A DNA stretch of 64,000 bases from DAIDKA01 sp035487155 (lineage in GTDB: Bacteria; Pseudomonadota; Gammaproteobacteria; Steroidobacterales; Steroidobacteraceae), in assembly GCA_035487155.1 (NCBI GenBank), contig DATHMK010000093.1, positions 15,672-79,671 on the forward strand, written 5' to 3'. This document shows positions 26,294 to 35,990 of the stretch, piece after piece. The position numbers were made by a program, and so were the translations under genes. The number at the start of each line of letters is the position of its first letter. The first letter of the stretch is position 1. A model generated the notes under the pieces. The model was given only the letters and a program-made list of their open reading frames with translations. It did not search any database and had not been told where the DNA came from.

Positions 26294-26375
26294 AGAAATC
26301 TGCGGGCTCGCGATCCGTTTCCACCCTTTGGGTCGTCCTTGGTAGGCATCACACAACTATCAAGGCAGAAGCGCA

Positions 26376-26690
26376 ATGGCTCAGATGATTGTGATTTATC
26401 GGACACCCCGCGACGTCGAGGCATTCGACCGGCATTATTTCGACATCCATGTGCCTCTGGCCAGGAAGCTTCCGGGTCTCAAGAAATACGAGGTCAGCGA
26501 CGGCCCCATTGCAATGCCGGCAGGAACCTCCGCTGTGCATCGGATCGGGACGCTGCAATTTGACGACCTTGCGGCGATCAGGACGGCATTCGCAAGCCCG
26601 GAGGGACAAGCCGCCGGGGCCGATCGCCGGCGCTTTGCGCCCGATGATTCGGGCTTTGAAATGTTCCTCTTCGACAGCAGAGAAGTATGA
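26376..26690 (+). CDS. EthD-family protein
   Basis: 104-residue dimeric alpha-beta barrel protein of the EthD family. The hallmark DRHYFDIHVPLARKLPGLKK (residues 17-36), containing the YxxxHxPLa core, is clear, as is the C-terminal DDSGFEMFLFDSREV strand. Family members accompany degradation enzymes, for example ether and aromatic breakdown. ATG 26376 has AAGCGCA upstream only. Its TGA overlaps the next ATG (ATGA at 26687), indicating coupling with the alpha/beta hydrolase. Confidence 0.87.
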   Translation: MAQMIVIYRTPRDVEAFDRHYFDIHVPLARKLPGLKKYEVSDGPIAMPAGTSAVHRIGTLQFDDLAAIRTAFASPEGQAAGADRRRFAPDDSGFEMFLFDSREV

Positions 26691-27592
26691 AACGGGAGAG
26701 GGTCCAAGCGATGTCAGCCACCAAACCCGTTTTTGTGCTGATCCACGGCGCCTGGCACAACCGTTCCGCGTGGGATGCCGTGACACCCCTGCTCAAAGCC
26801 AAAGGCTGCGCGGCTTTGACGTTGGATCTGCCCGGCGCGGGGGTCAATACGATAGCGCCAGCCTCGCTCGCGCTTCGCCCATTCGATCCTGTGGCGTTCG
26901 CCACCGAGCGCTCGCCGATCGCCGGGGTGACCCAGCGGCAGCGGACGCAGGCGGTCGTTGCGTTGGTAAGGGAAGCTGCATTGCTCGCAGACGGCAAGGT
27001 CATCCTGGTCGGGCACTCCGCCGGCGGGATGACGGTTTCGGCGGTGGCCGAGCAGGTTCCGGAGCTGCTTCACGCCATCGTCTATCTTGCCGGGTTCATG
27101 GTGCCGAACGGCGTGTCGCTGCTCGGGATGCTCCAGCACGAAACCCTGTCTTCGGCTTTGTCGCCGGGCCTCTTCGTGGGTGACCCCGCCGCCATCGGTG
27201 CGACCCGGATCGATGTCGGATGCACCGGCGAAAGCTACCGATCATTGCTCAAGGCCACGTTTTATGGCGACGTGTCGGAGTCGGATTTCGCCCAGGCGGT
27301 ATCGCAGCTTCATTGCGATGAACCGAGCGCCGGCGCTGTCGCCCCATCGGAAATCAGTCCCGGACGATTCGGTACGGTGCCGCGCCACTACATCCGCTGT
27401 ACCCAGGATCGCGCGATTCCGGTGACAGGTCAGGATCACATGATTGCCATGGTTGACGGCGCCATCGGCGGGAAGACCACCGTCCATAGCTTGGAAAGCA
27501 GCCACTCGCCATTCCTGTCACAACCGGCCGCCCTGTCGCGGATTCTCATCGACGTCTGGGAAGCGCCGCAGGGCTCGATGCATGAACAGTGA
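26687..27592 (+). CDS. Alpha/beta hydrolase (salicylate esterase-like)
   Basis: 301-residue alpha/beta-fold hydrolase. FVLIHGAWHNRSAWDAV near residue 18 is the oxyanion-hole HGxW type of plant methyl-salicylate/ hydroxynitrile-lyase-like esterases. The nucleophile elbow is LVGHSAGGMT (Ser near residue 108), and SSHSPFLSQP near the end supplies the His. No signal peptide. An alternative ATG at 26711 has GGAGAGGG upstream and may be the true start. The 3' end overlaps the sigma-factor gene by 11 bp. Confidence 0.87.
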   Translation: MKRERVQAMSATKPVFVLIHGAWHNRSAWDAVTPLLKAKGCAALTLDLPGAGVNTIAPASLALRPFDPVAFATERSPIAGVTQRQRTQAVVALVREAALLADGKVILVGHSAGGMTVSAVAEQVPELLHAIVYLAGFMVPNGVSLLGMLQHETLSSALSPGLFVGDPAAIGATRIDVGCTGESYRSLLKATFYGDVSESDFAQAVSQLHCDEPSAGAVAPSEISPGRFGTVPRHYIRCTQDRAIPVTGQDHMIAMVDGAIGGKTTVHSLESSHSPFLSQPAALSRILIDVWEAPQGSMHEQ

Positions 27593-28451
27593 TGATTTCG
27601 CGGAGCGCCTGAAAGCCCTGCGGCCGCGCCTGCATCGCTACTGCGCGCGCATGACCGGATCGGCGGTCAATGGCGAGGACGTATTGCAGGATGCGCTCCT
27701 CAAGGCCCTTCAGGCGCGGGCCCACGGTGCCCAGGCGGAGCATCTTGAGGGCTGGCTGTTCCGCATCGCCCACAACGCGAGCCTGGACTTTCTGCGCGCC
27801 AGGTCCCGCAACACGGTCGTACCGCTCACCGAGGATATCCAAGTCGCGCCGCTGCCCGAGGCGGACATCGTCGCGATCAGCTTTCAGACCTTTCTGAGGC
27901 TGCCTGAACTGCAACGCTGCGCGGTGATTCTCAAGGATGTTCTGGGTCATTCGGTCGAGGAGATTTCAGGCATCGCCGGGTGCTCGCCGGCGGCCGCCAA
28001 ATCGGCCCTGCAGCGCGGGCGCGCCGCGCTGCAGCGGCTCGCGCAGGCGCCCGACGATGGGCGGCTGCCGCTGATGTCGGATTCGGACCGGGCCAAGATC
28101 ACCTCCTATGTTCAGCTGTTTCGCAGCGGCGATTTTGACGCCATCCGCGCCATGCTCGCCGATGAGGTGAAGCTCGATCTGGTGAACCGCCTGCAACTGG
28201 CGGGCCGCGACCAGATAGGCCGCTATTTCACGCGTTATGGGGAAGAGACCAAGTGGCGATTCGCCCTCGGGGCAATCGAAGGACATCCGGCCATGCTGGT
28301 CTTCGACGGTACCGGGCCGATGGACAGACCTTCGCATTTCGTCCTGATCGAGTGGTCTGGAGAGCGGATCATCGCCATCCGCGATTTCCTGTTCGCTCCC
28401 TATGTGCTGGAGGCCATCGACTGGGTGCAGTTGCAAAGCGCAGCGCTTTAG
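27582..28451 (+). CDS. ECF sigma factor with SnoaL-like C-terminal domain
   Basis: 289-residue ECF-type RNA polymerase sigma factor. Region 2 (about 8-75) has GEDVLQDALLKALQA and LEGWLFRIAHNASLDFLRAR; region 4 (about 110-165) has LPELQRCAVILKDVLGHSVEEISGIAG then AKSALQRGRAAL. A SnoaL-like domain (about 172-285) follows, containing YVQLFRSGDFDAIRAMLADE and the terminal IAIRDFLFAPYVLE. This fused architecture (ECF41/SigJ-like) uses the C-terminal domain to modulate activity in place of an anti-sigma factor. ATG 27582 overlaps the hydrolase stop. It probably controls this EthD-hydrolase unit and remote targets. Confidence 0.9.
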   Translation: MNSDDFAERLKALRPRLHRYCARMTGSAVNGEDVLQDALLKALQARAHGAQAEHLEGWLFRIAHNASLDFLRARSRNTVVPLTEDIQVAPLPEADIVAISFQTFLRLPELQRCAVILKDVLGHSVEEISGIAGCSPAAAKSALQRGRAALQRLAQAPDDGRLPLMSDSDRAKITSYVQLFRSGDFDAIRAMLADEVKLDLVNRLQLAGRDQIGRYFTRYGEETKWRFALGAIEGHPAMLVFDGTGPMDRPSHFVLIEWSGERIIAIRDFLFAPYVLEAIDWVQLQSAAL

Positions 28452-29654
28452 CTAGTCATCCAGACTCTGGTAGGCGAGCGTGCCGAAATCCTCATGGATA
28501 CGCGTCGGGCCCATGTTCATGCGCTGGATCATGAGAACGCACACCAGGTCCTCGACGCTGTCGGATATCCAATGCGTGCCGAAGAGTCCGGACCAGCCGA
28601 ACTGACCGGGTGCCATGCCGCTGGTGCCACGGCCGGTGACCACCGACAATCCCAGGCCCCAGCCACGGTTGTCCCAGAAGCCGGGCGAAAAGAGTGAGAC
28701 GGCCTTCTGCGCCGGTGTGATCTGATCGGTGAGCATGAGCTCGATCGTCGGTCGCGCCAGAATGCGCTCGCCGGCAAGCTTGCCCATGTTGAGCATCATT
28801 CGGCCAAAGGCGCAGTAATCGTCGATGGTCGAGACCAGTCCCGAGCCGCCGGCCGGGAAGGCCGGCGCCTTGCTCCATTTGCTGCCCTGGCTGTCATCGA
28901 TCAGATCCAGAGAGCCGGTACTTGGGTTTGCCGCGTAGCTGCTGGTGAATCGGCCGAGCTTGCCGGGTGGCACGAAAAATCCGGTATCGCGCATGCCCAG
29001 GGGTTCGAAGATGCGCTCCTTCAGAAAGGTCTCGAAGGGCTGGCCGGCGACGCGCGCGATCAGCACGCCGAGCACGTCGGAACCCACGTGATACTGCCAG
29101 CGCGTGCCCGGCTGGTACATCAGGGGCAGCGAGCCCAGCCGTCGCAGCCACTCATCCGGACCCAATGGATGGGTGGGATCGATGCCCTGGGGCAATGCCG
29201 CGTTGACCGCTTTCTGGATGGGATACTGCTGCGACTCCGGTGTCATCAGAAACCCCATTCCCATGCGGAAGGTCAGCAGGTCACGCAGCGTCAGAGGTCG
29301 AGCCGCGGCCTCAGTCTCTTCGATGGGCCCGTCGATGCGCTTCAATACGCGACGAGTGGCAAGCTCGGGCAGATACGGGTCCAGAGGCGCATCCAGCGCG
29401 AGTTTGCATTCCTCGACCAGGATCATGGCCGCCACGGCGGTGATCGGCTTGGTCATCGAGGCGATGCGGAAGATGGAATCGCGACGCAGCGGATCCCTGT
29501 GTACCAGATCCTGGCAGCCTATGGTGTCCACCACGGTCTCACCCCGCCGGCTCAGCAGCGTGACCAGGCCTGCAACCGTACCGTCCTCGACATAGCCGGC
29601 CATCACCCGATGCATGAGCGCCAGACGCGCCTTCGAGAATCCGCCCTGTGACAT
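28452..29654 (-). CDS. Serine hydrolase, class C beta-lactamase fold
   Basis: 400-residue esterase/beta-lactamase-like enzyme. Catalytic Ser66-x-x-Lys69 lies in FRIASMTKPITA; the region usually holding YxN reads WQYHVGSDVLG; the C-terminal KTG-equivalent is probably the FGWSGLFGTHW segment. No signal peptide is visible, so it is likely cytosolic, resembling esterase EstB-type proteins more than true beta-lactamases. It is convergent with the sigma-factor gene: the two stop codons abut at 28451/28452. Confidence 0.9.
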   Translation of the reverse strand: MSQGGFSKARLALMHRVMAGYVEDGTVAGLVTLLSRRGETVVDTIGCQDLVHRDPLRRDSIFRIASMTKPITAVAAMILVEECKLALDAPLDPYLPELATRRVLKRIDGPIEETEAAARPLTLRDLLTFRMGMGFLMTPESQQYPIQKAVNAALPQGIDPTHPLGPDEWLRRLGSLPLMYQPGTRWQYHVGSDVLGVLIARVAGQPFETFLKERIFEPLGMRDTGFFVPPGKLGRFTSSYAANPSTGSLDLIDDSQGSKWSKAPAFPAGGSGLVSTIDDYCAFGRMMLNMGKLAGERILARPTIELMLTDQITPAQKAVSLFSPGFWDNRGWGLGLSVVTGRGTSGMAPGQFGWSGLFGTHWISDSVEDLVCVLMIQRMNMGPTRIHEDFGTLAYQSLDD

Positions 29655-29691
29655 TTCTCCACCCCCGTGATTTGTGGGAGGATGTTACCTC

Positions 29692-30678
29692 ATGACCAAG
29701 ACCGTACGTATCCATAACACCGGCGGACCTGAAGTGCTGCGCATCGAGGACCTGCCCGTGGGCGATCCTGGCGTGGGCGAGATCCGGATCCGCGTGCAGG
29801 GCATTGGACTGAACCGTTCCGAAGCCATCTATCGCGCGGGCAAGTATCTGGTCGCACCGAAGCTGCCGTCGCTCATGGGCTACGAGGCCTGTGGCGTGGT
29901 GGAGGCGCTGGGACCCGGCGTGCAAGGGCACGCTCCGGGGGACCAAGTGTGCGTGATTCCGACCTACCGGCTCGGCGAATATGGCGTGTACGCGCAATCG
30001 GCCATCGTGCCGGCACGCAGCGTGTTCGCCGCGCCCCCGGGGCTCACGCCGGTGCAGGCCAGCTCCATCTGGATGGCATTCCTGACGGCCTACGCCATCA
30101 TCGAAGTGGCGAAGGTCAGCATCGGTGATTACGTGCTGATCCCGGCGGCCTCCAGCAGCGTGGGTCTGGCGGCCATCCAGCTCGCCAACTGGGCCGGTGC
30201 CGTGCCCATCGCGCTCACGCGTCACAGCACCAAGGCAGCGGCCCTGCGCGAGCAAGGCGCCCGGCACGTGGTGGCCACGCAGGAGACGGATGTGGTGGCC
30301 GAGGTCATGCGCATCACGGGCGGCAAGGGCGCGCGCGCGGCCTTCGACCCGGTCGGCGGCCCGTTCGTGGAGAAACTGTGCAGTGCTCTCGCCGAGGAAG
30401 GCATCCTCTTCATTTACGGCGGTTTGAGCGAGCAACCCACGCCCTATCCGCATTGGACGGTGGCCCTGAAGGGCCTGAGCATCCGTGGCTGGGTATTCTC
30501 CTCCATCTCAAACAAGCCCGAACGTTACCAGCGGGCGCGCGACACCATTCAGGCGGGACTTGCCTCAGGACACCTCAAGCCGGTCATCGCCAGGACCTTC
30601 ACGTTGGATCAGATCGCCGAGGCGCACGCGTACCTGGAGTCCAATCAGCAGATCGGCAAGATCGTGGTCACGGTCTAG
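29692..30678 (+). CDS. Zinc-independent alcohol dehydrogenase/quinone oxidoreductase family protein
   Basis: 328-residue medium-chain dehydrogenase/reductase. The N-terminal GroES-like domain shows VGEIRIRVQGIGLNRSEAIY and LMGYEACGVVEALGPGV; no structural-zinc Cys cluster is seen, which fits the quinone oxidoreductase branch. The NADPH-binding Rossmann part shows VLIPAASSSVGLAAIQLANW. The C-terminal HAYLESNQQIGKIVV is the family end. ATG 29692 has GGGAGG nearby; a GTG at 29674 adds six residues. It overlaps the convergent PQQ dehydrogenase gene by 4 bp. Confidence 0.9.
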   Translation: MTKTVRIHNTGGPEVLRIEDLPVGDPGVGEIRIRVQGIGLNRSEAIYRAGKYLVAPKLPSLMGYEACGVVEALGPGVQGHAPGDQVCVIPTYRLGEYGVYAQSAIVPARSVFAAPPGLTPVQASSIWMAFLTAYAIIEVAKVSIGDYVLIPAASSSVGLAAIQLANWAGAVPIALTRHSTKAAALREQGARHVVATQETDVVAEVMRITGGKGARAAFDPVGGPFVEKLCSALAEEGILFIYGGLSEQPTPYPHWTVALKGLSIRGWVFSSISNKPERYQRARDTIQAGLASGHLKPVIARTFTLDQIAEAHAYLESNQQIGKIVVTV

Positions 30679-32837
30679 TGCAAGCGTGCCGGTAGTTCAA
30701 ACACCCAGATCGATGAGGCATGTTCCTGGGGGTTCTGGATCTCCGGCGTGATGGTGGGGAAGGTCTGGCTCTCAATTCCGCCGTTGCCGACGACCACCGC
30801 GATGTATTGCCGACCCTTGACGCTGTAGGAAATCGGACAGGAACTGGGCACATCGTTCATCCGCACCTGCCACAGCTGCTTGCCCGTCGTGTCATCGTAG
30901 GCGCGCAGAAAGCGGTCCAGCGAACCGGAGAACACCACCCCGCCCGCCGTGGCCAGGATGCAGGTGGTATCCGGGGCGCGATGGCGCTCCTTCCACACCA
31001 CCTGCTGGGTCTCAAGATTCAGCGCTTCGATGCGGCCGTACTTGCCATCGGTGTCCGGTCGCGGGCGTATGGTCCAGTTGTAACCCGATGACAGGTTGCC
31101 GCGCTCACCCGGGCCGGCCGGAATCAGGTCCATGCAGGACTCGACCATCGGCGTATACAGGACTTTGGTTTGCGGATTGTAGGAGCTCGCGTTCCAGTTG
31201 CGGCCGCCGCCTGGATGCGGGCAGATGGTGTGCGGCTTGCCATCCCCCACCACCACATCCGGGTTGATGGATTTTTCACCGGTCTTGGGATCAATCGCGC
31301 TGATGACGTTCTGTATGCCCTGATCCTTGGAGAACACATATTTGCCGGTGGCCGCATCCATGGCCTCGATGATGCCCATCTTGCCGTCGGTCACGATGAG
31401 CTTGCGGGTCTGACCGTTGACCGGCAGATCAATCACTTCCTGCTCGAAGGCCCAGTCGAGGTCCCACTGATCGTTGCGCACATGCTGGAAATGCCAGGCC
31501 AGCTTCCCGGTGTCGGGGTCCAGGGCCAGGGTCGAGTCGGTGTAGAGACTGTCCTGGGTAACGCCGGGCTTGTTGATGGAATGCAGCAGCGGCCCCGTGT
31601 CGTAGGTCTGACCCACGCCAAAGAAAGCCAGATTCAACGCCGGATCATAGCTGCCGGCCGTCCAGACCGAGGCCCCGCTGCGCTTCTCCAGCGGCAGCCC
31701 GTTCCAGCTGTCACCGCCGAATTCTCCAGGCCGCGCGATGGTATGGAAACGCCAGGCTTCCTTGCCGGTTTCGGCATCCACCGCGACGACCGCGCCGCCG
31801 CCGGGAGCCTGGCCGACGATCCCCAGCAGCACTTTGCCCTTCGCCACCAGCGGACCCCCGGTGGTCTGCCAGCCCAAGTGGTAATCGGCGACCGGGGTAT
31901 CCCAGATCACGGTACCGGTTTTCACATCCAGCGCGACCAGGTGGTCATCCGAGGTTGCGGCAAACAGCCTGTCGCCGTAGAGGGCGATATTTCGCCGCAC
32001 CTCGAAGCGTGCGTCGCTGGGCATGACGCGCGAGTACTGCCACAGCAGATCGCCCGTGACCGCATTCAAGGCCTGGATGTTGTCGCCCCAGCTGGCGACG
32101 AACAGCACGCCGTCATGCTCCAGCGGTGTCGTCTCATTGCGCCCCGTCGGCAGGGTCCAGGCCCAGGAGACACGCAGCTCATCCACGTTCTGTCGGGTGA
32201 TCTGCCGCAGGGGACTGAAGCCCTGATCGCTGTAGGTTCGGCGCCATAGCAGCCAGTCGCCGGCGGCCGGATCACGCAGCAGGGCTTCAGTGACCGGCGT
32301 GAACTCATCCAGCGGATTGGGCACGAACACCTTGGGCACCGGCGGCGACAGGGGTGACAGCGGCATCATTGGGGATGCCTTGGCGACTGGATTGCGCGGG
32401 ATTCGCAGCGCGCCCAGGGTGCTGGCATCGGCCGCGAGCGGCGCCGCGCCTGCCTTGGCGCCATTGACCTGCAGCAGGTAGGCGAGGAGGCCCGCCGTGG
32501 CATCCGGCGTCAGGGACCCGATGGCTGCCGGTGGCATCCGGGTCCGTATGAAGGTGAACAGCGCATCGGCGGGTTTTCCGCCCCAGTTCAGACTGAAGGC
32601 CGTGCCGTTCAGGGGCGTCGCAAACTCGCTGCCGCTCAGGTTCTTGCCGTGACAGCTGCCGCATTGGGCGGCATAGGCGATCTTGCCCTGTGCCGCCTGC
32701 TCGGGCGTGAAGCTCGCCAAGGGCGCGGGGTCGACCCTGGGAGGACGCTGTGCTCCAGCCGGCGGTTGTATCAGCAGTGCAGCAAATAGGCTTGTGGCTA
32801 CGGACAGCTGCAGGAACCGCGGTTGCCGCATTTTCAT
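30675..32837 (-). CDS. PQQ-dependent dehydrogenase with N-terminal cytochrome c
   Basis: 720-residue periplasmic enzyme. A signal peptide (LQLSVATSLFAALLIQPPAGA) is followed by a cytochrome c domain (about 35-125; CGSCHGKNLSG, distal Met probably in RTRMPPAAIG) and a PQQ propeller (about 170-715) with repeated tryptophan-docking segments such as KLAWHFQHVRNDQWDLDW and GKQLWQVRM. The heme is N-terminal, the reverse of the enzyme at 9683-11773, and the vicinal Cys pair is absent, which fits glucose/ sorbose/ PQQ-dehydrogenase-like branches. ATG 32837 has GGGGGAG upstream. It is divergent from the next PQQ gene across 126 bp. Confidence 0.9.
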   Translation of the reverse strand: MKMRQPRFLQLSVATSLFAALLIQPPAGAQRPPRVDPAPLASFTPEQAAQGKIAYAAQCGSCHGKNLSGSEFATPLNGTAFSLNWGGKPADALFTFIRTRMPPAAIGSLTPDATAGLLAYLLQVNGAKAGAAPLAADASTLGALRIPRNPVAKASPMMPLSPLSPPVPKVFVPNPLDEFTPVTEALLRDPAAGDWLLWRRTYSDQGFSPLRQITRQNVDELRVSWAWTLPTGRNETTPLEHDGVLFVASWGDNIQALNAVTGDLLWQYSRVMPSDARFEVRRNIALYGDRLFAATSDDHLVALDVKTGTVIWDTPVADYHLGWQTTGGPLVAKGKVLLGIVGQAPGGGAVVAVDAETGKEAWRFHTIARPGEFGGDSWNGLPLEKRSGASVWTAGSYDPALNLAFFGVGQTYDTGPLLHSINKPGVTQDSLYTDSTLALDPDTGKLAWHFQHVRNDQWDLDWAFEQEVIDLPVNGQTRKLIVTDGKMGIIEAMDAATGKYVFSKDQGIQNVISAIDPKTGEKSINPDVVVGDGKPHTICPHPGGGRNWNASSYNPQTKVLYTPMVESCMDLIPAGPGERGNLSSGYNWTIRPRPDTDGKYGRIEALNLETQQVVWKERHRAPDTTCILATAGGVVFSGSLDRFLRAYDDTTGKQLWQVRMNDVPSSCPISYSVKGRQYIAVVVGNGGIESQTFPTITPEIQNPQEHASSIWVFELPARLH

Positions 32838-32963
32838 TCTCTCCCCCTGATTTCGCCGGCCATTCAAGCACCAAGACGCTGCCGAAGGCAACGATCCTTT
32901 GACGCGTCAACTGCCGTAAGATTGCCGTGGGCCGGTTTGCGGGCACCGCGAGGGGGAAGGGGC

Positions 32964-34814
32964 GTGTTTCATCAAGGCACGGGCAGGCATAGCGTTGCAG
33001 CGGCCGGGTTGCTGACGTGCACGCTAGCCGCAGGGGCGGCACTCGCGGCGGATGGCAGCGCACCGGAACGTCGCGGCACCGAGCTGGGCTTCGCCGTATT
33101 CCAGCAGCACTGCGTGTCCTGCCATGGCAACAAGGCCTACGAGCGCGCTCCGAGTCCGGCGACCTTGCGCACCATGTCGCCTGAGCGCATCTATACCGCG
33201 CTCACCACCGGGATCATGAAGTCAGTCGGCGATACCCTCCCTGATGTCGACCGCAGGCGGGTCGCCGAATCCCTGGCCGGGCAATTCCTGGGCTCCGAAA
33301 AGGCGGGCGACGTATCGGCCATGCAGAACCGCTGCAGCGACAACCCGCCGCTGCACGATGTGCGCGAACAGGATTGGAACGGTTGGGGCAATGGCACCGC
33401 GAACAATCGCTTCCAGTCCGCGATGGCCGCCGGCCTGACTGCCGCGAATGTTGCCAACCTGAAGCTCAAATGGGCATTTGGTTTTCCGGGCGGCACTTCG
33501 GCCTTCGGGCAGCCCACAGTGGTCGCGGGTCGCGTGTTCGTGGGCTCGGACAATGGCTATGTGTACTCACTGGACGCCGCCACCGGCTGCGTCTACTGGT
33601 CGTACCGGGCACAAGCCGGCGTGCGAAATGCCATGACCGTGGGCCCCATCAGCGCGGGGGGCAGGACGCATCTGGCAGTTTATTTCGGCGACCTGAAGGC
33701 CAATGCCTATGCCATCGATGCACATAGCGGGGCGGGCATCTGGAAATTCCATGTCGAGAAGCATTTCGCCACGCGCGTGACCGCGGCCCCTGCACTGTAC
33801 AGGGGGCGCCTCTACGTTCCGATTTCGGCCTGGGAGGGTTTCCAGGCGCGGGTGCTGGATTATCCCTGCTGCACGGCCGTGGGCAGCGTGAGTGCGCTCA
33901 ATGCCAACACCGGCAGGAGGATCTGGAAGACCTACACCATCGCACAGCCGCCGCAGCCCACCCACAAGAACTCGCAGGGCGTGCAGCAGTGGGCGCCGGC
34001 CGGCGTGCCGGTGTGGAACACGCCGACCATCGATCCATTGCGTCATGCGTTGTACATCGGCACGGGCGATGCGTCGACGTATCCGGCGCCTGACACCACG
34101 GATTCGATCATGGCGCTGGACCTCAGGACCGGCAAACAGCTGTGGCACCATCAGATCTACGCAGGAGATTCCTTCATCGTCGGCTGCGCGGGGGCTGGCA
34201 AGACAGAAAACTGCCCGCCGCACCTGGGTCCGGACTGGGACGTGCCCATGTCACCGATGCTGGCGCAGCTCGAGGATGGTCGAAGCCTGGTCGTGTTCTC
34301 CATGAAGCCCGGCGATCTGCTGGCGCTGGATGTTGACAAGCAGGGCGCGGTGGCCTGGCGCGATGATCATGTGAAGTCAGGCTCAACTCCCTCACGTTTT
34401 CGCGGACCGATCTGGGGTGGTGCCCTGGACGGCCATTATGCCTATGTCGGCTGCGCCGCCAATGGAATCGGCGCGGTGGCGCTCACCGACGGTGTGCAGA
34501 AGTGGTGTGCGCCACTGGATACGGGTACCGATCCCAAGGTGTCCTATAGCGCCGCCGTCACAGCCATTCCCGGCGTCCTGCTGGTCGGCGGCTCGGATGG
34601 AAGCCTCTGGGCACTGTCCACCGATGATGGCCACACGCTTTGGAAGTATCAGACGGCCATGCCCTTCCAGACCGTGAATGGCGTGCCGGCCCACGGGGGC
34701 TCCATCGTCTCCGCCGGCGCCACCGTCGCCGCAGGCATGGTGTTCGTGGGATCCGGATACGGTGTGGTCGCGGAGACGCCGGGGAATGTCTTGCTGGCGT
34801 TCGGTGTGCAATAG
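32964..34814 (+). CDS. Polyvinyl-alcohol-dehydrogenase-like cytochrome/PQQ protein
   Basis: 616-residue periplasmic protein: signal peptide (SVAAAGLLTCTLAAGAALAAD), an N-terminal heme c motif (HCVSCHGNKAY, about residue 48), then a PQQ-type beta-propeller beginning DWNGWGNGTANNRFQSA. That order and the WGNGTANNRFQ opening recall polyvinyl alcohol dehydrogenase (cytochrome). The propeller has repeated LWALS-type blade ends. GTG 32964 follows AGGGGGAAGGGG, a strong ribosome site; the longer in-frame extension to 32823 runs through the divergent gene's start and is rejected. First gene of an operon with the exported VOC and enolase-superfamily genes. Confidence 0.85.
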   Translation: MFHQGTGRHSVAAAGLLTCTLAAGAALAADGSAPERRGTELGFAVFQQHCVSCHGNKAYERAPSPATLRTMSPERIYTALTTGIMKSVGDTLPDVDRRRVAESLAGQFLGSEKAGDVSAMQNRCSDNPPLHDVREQDWNGWGNGTANNRFQSAMAAGLTAANVANLKLKWAFGFPGGTSAFGQPTVVAGRVFVGSDNGYVYSLDAATGCVYWSYRAQAGVRNAMTVGPISAGGRTHLAVYFGDLKANAYAIDAHSGAGIWKFHVEKHFATRVTAAPALYRGRLYVPISAWEGFQARVLDYPCCTAVGSVSALNANTGRRIWKTYTIAQPPQPTHKNSQGVQQWAPAGVPVWNTPTIDPLRHALYIGTGDASTYPAPDTTDSIMALDLRTGKQLWHHQIYAGDSFIVGCAGAGKTENCPPHLGPDWDVPMSPMLAQLEDGRSLVVFSMKPGDLLALDVDKQGAVAWRDDHVKSGSTPSRFRGPIWGGALDGHYAYVGCAANGIGAVALTDGVQKWCAPLDTGTDPKVSYSAAVTAIPGVLLVGGSDGSLWALSTDDGHTLWKYQTAMPFQTVNGVPAHGGSIVSAGATVAAGMVFVGSGYGVVAETPGNVLLAFGVQ

Positions 34815-34838
34815 TTTTGCAAATTCAAGGAGCGGGAC

Positions 34839-35975
34839 ATGTCGCACTATAAGAAGTATGCCGTCACGGGCTGCGTGGCGATGACTCTGGCGCTGGGTCT
34901 ATCCGCGACATCCGCGCACGCGGCGTGTGCGACAGTGGATGCGCCACCGACTGCGATGGTGCCAGCCGGTGATGTGCTGCGTGCCGGCCACCTGGGCCGC
35001 GAGATCGGCGATACCCAACCCCTGATCCATTTCTACTCCGATCTGATCGGCCTGGAACTGATCGGTGCCCGGACCGCGCCGCGGCCGTTCTTCATGGCCA
35101 AGGGCCTGCAGGTGTTCGCAGAGCTTGGGGAAGACGATGATGTGTACAAATCCTCGAGCCGCGTTGCGCTGCTGCCGATTCCCGGCACGGCGGCAACTGC
35201 CGGCGCGGCGGACAAAATGACCATCGAAGCCATCGAGATCAAGGGCGTGAAGTCCGCGCCTTACCACCCTGCCCTGAATGATCCTGGCGCCTCATATCTG
35301 AAACTCGAGGTCCGCGATCTCGACAAGACACTGGCACTGCTCAAGGGTGAATGGGCGCCCATCATCACCGCGGGCGGCGCGCCGGTGGAGCTTTCCGGCT
35401 GGCCGGGAATGACCGGCAGCATTCGCGCGGTGATGGTCAAGGACACGGATGGTTATCCGGTGGAACTGGTGCAGGTGACACCGGCGCCCGCAAGCACGGC
35501 ACCGGCTGATTCGAAGGTTCTGGGGACTCGCGTTGCCGTCGTCGTGGACAACCTCGAGGCCTCCTGCAAGTTCTACCAGGATCTTGCAGGGTCGGAGCTC
35601 AAGTTCTGGGTGAGTCCGCTGATGGGTACGCAGGCAGATGCCAAGCTCACCGATGTCCCCGGACAGTTCCGTATCGCGCAAGCCATGGTTCCCGGCTCGC
35701 CCGTGGTACTGGAACTCATCGAGTATCAGAATCACAACCACCACTTCAAGCGGGGGTTCATACAGGACCCCGGCACCGCGCATTTCCTGTTCATGGTGAA
35801 GGACACCGACACCATCGTCGAGCGCGTCCATGCCATGCAGGCGCACACGCTGAGCCGCGCCAATGATGCGACCTTCATCAGTCCCACGGTGCGATCGATG
35901 TTCGTGCCGGATCCGCAGGGTTTCTGGCTGGAGTTCATGGACCACGACGTCAAGAGAGATCCGAACGCCAAGTAA
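34839..35975 (+). CDS. Exported tandem VOC-domain protein
   Basis: 378-residue protein with a Sec signal peptide (YAVTGCVAMTLALGLSATSAHA) and two VOC units: about 50-210 (HLGREIGDTQPLIHFYSDLI to DTDGYPVELVQVT) and about 225-370 (TRVAVVVDNLEASCKFYQDL to DPQGFWLEFMDHD). Each ends with a candidate Glu metal ligand. Exported VOC proteins are uncommon, since most are cytosolic glyoxalases or ring-cleaving dioxygenases. It lies 24 bp after the PQQ-propeller gene and 15 bp before the enolase-superfamily gene, so it probably acts in the same periplasmic pathway, perhaps on an aldehyde or ketone product of the dehydrogenase. Confidence 0.85.
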   Translation: MSHYKKYAVTGCVAMTLALGLSATSAHAACATVDAPPTAMVPAGDVLRAGHLGREIGDTQPLIHFYSDLIGLELIGARTAPRPFFMAKGLQVFAELGEDDDVYKSSSRVALLPIPGTAATAGAADKMTIEAIEIKGVKSAPYHPALNDPGASYLKLEVRDLDKTLALLKGEWAPIITAGGAPVELSGWPGMTGSIRAVMVKDTDGYPVELVQVTPAPASTAPADSKVLGTRVAVVVDNLEASCKFYQDLAGSELKFWVSPLMGTQADAKLTDVPGQFRIAQAMVPGSPVVLELIEYQNHNHHFKRGFIQDPGTAHFLFMVKDTDTIVERVHAMQAHTLSRANDATFISPTVRSMFVPDPQGFWLEFMDHDVKRDPNAK

Positions 35976-35990
35976 TGGCTGGGAGCTGTC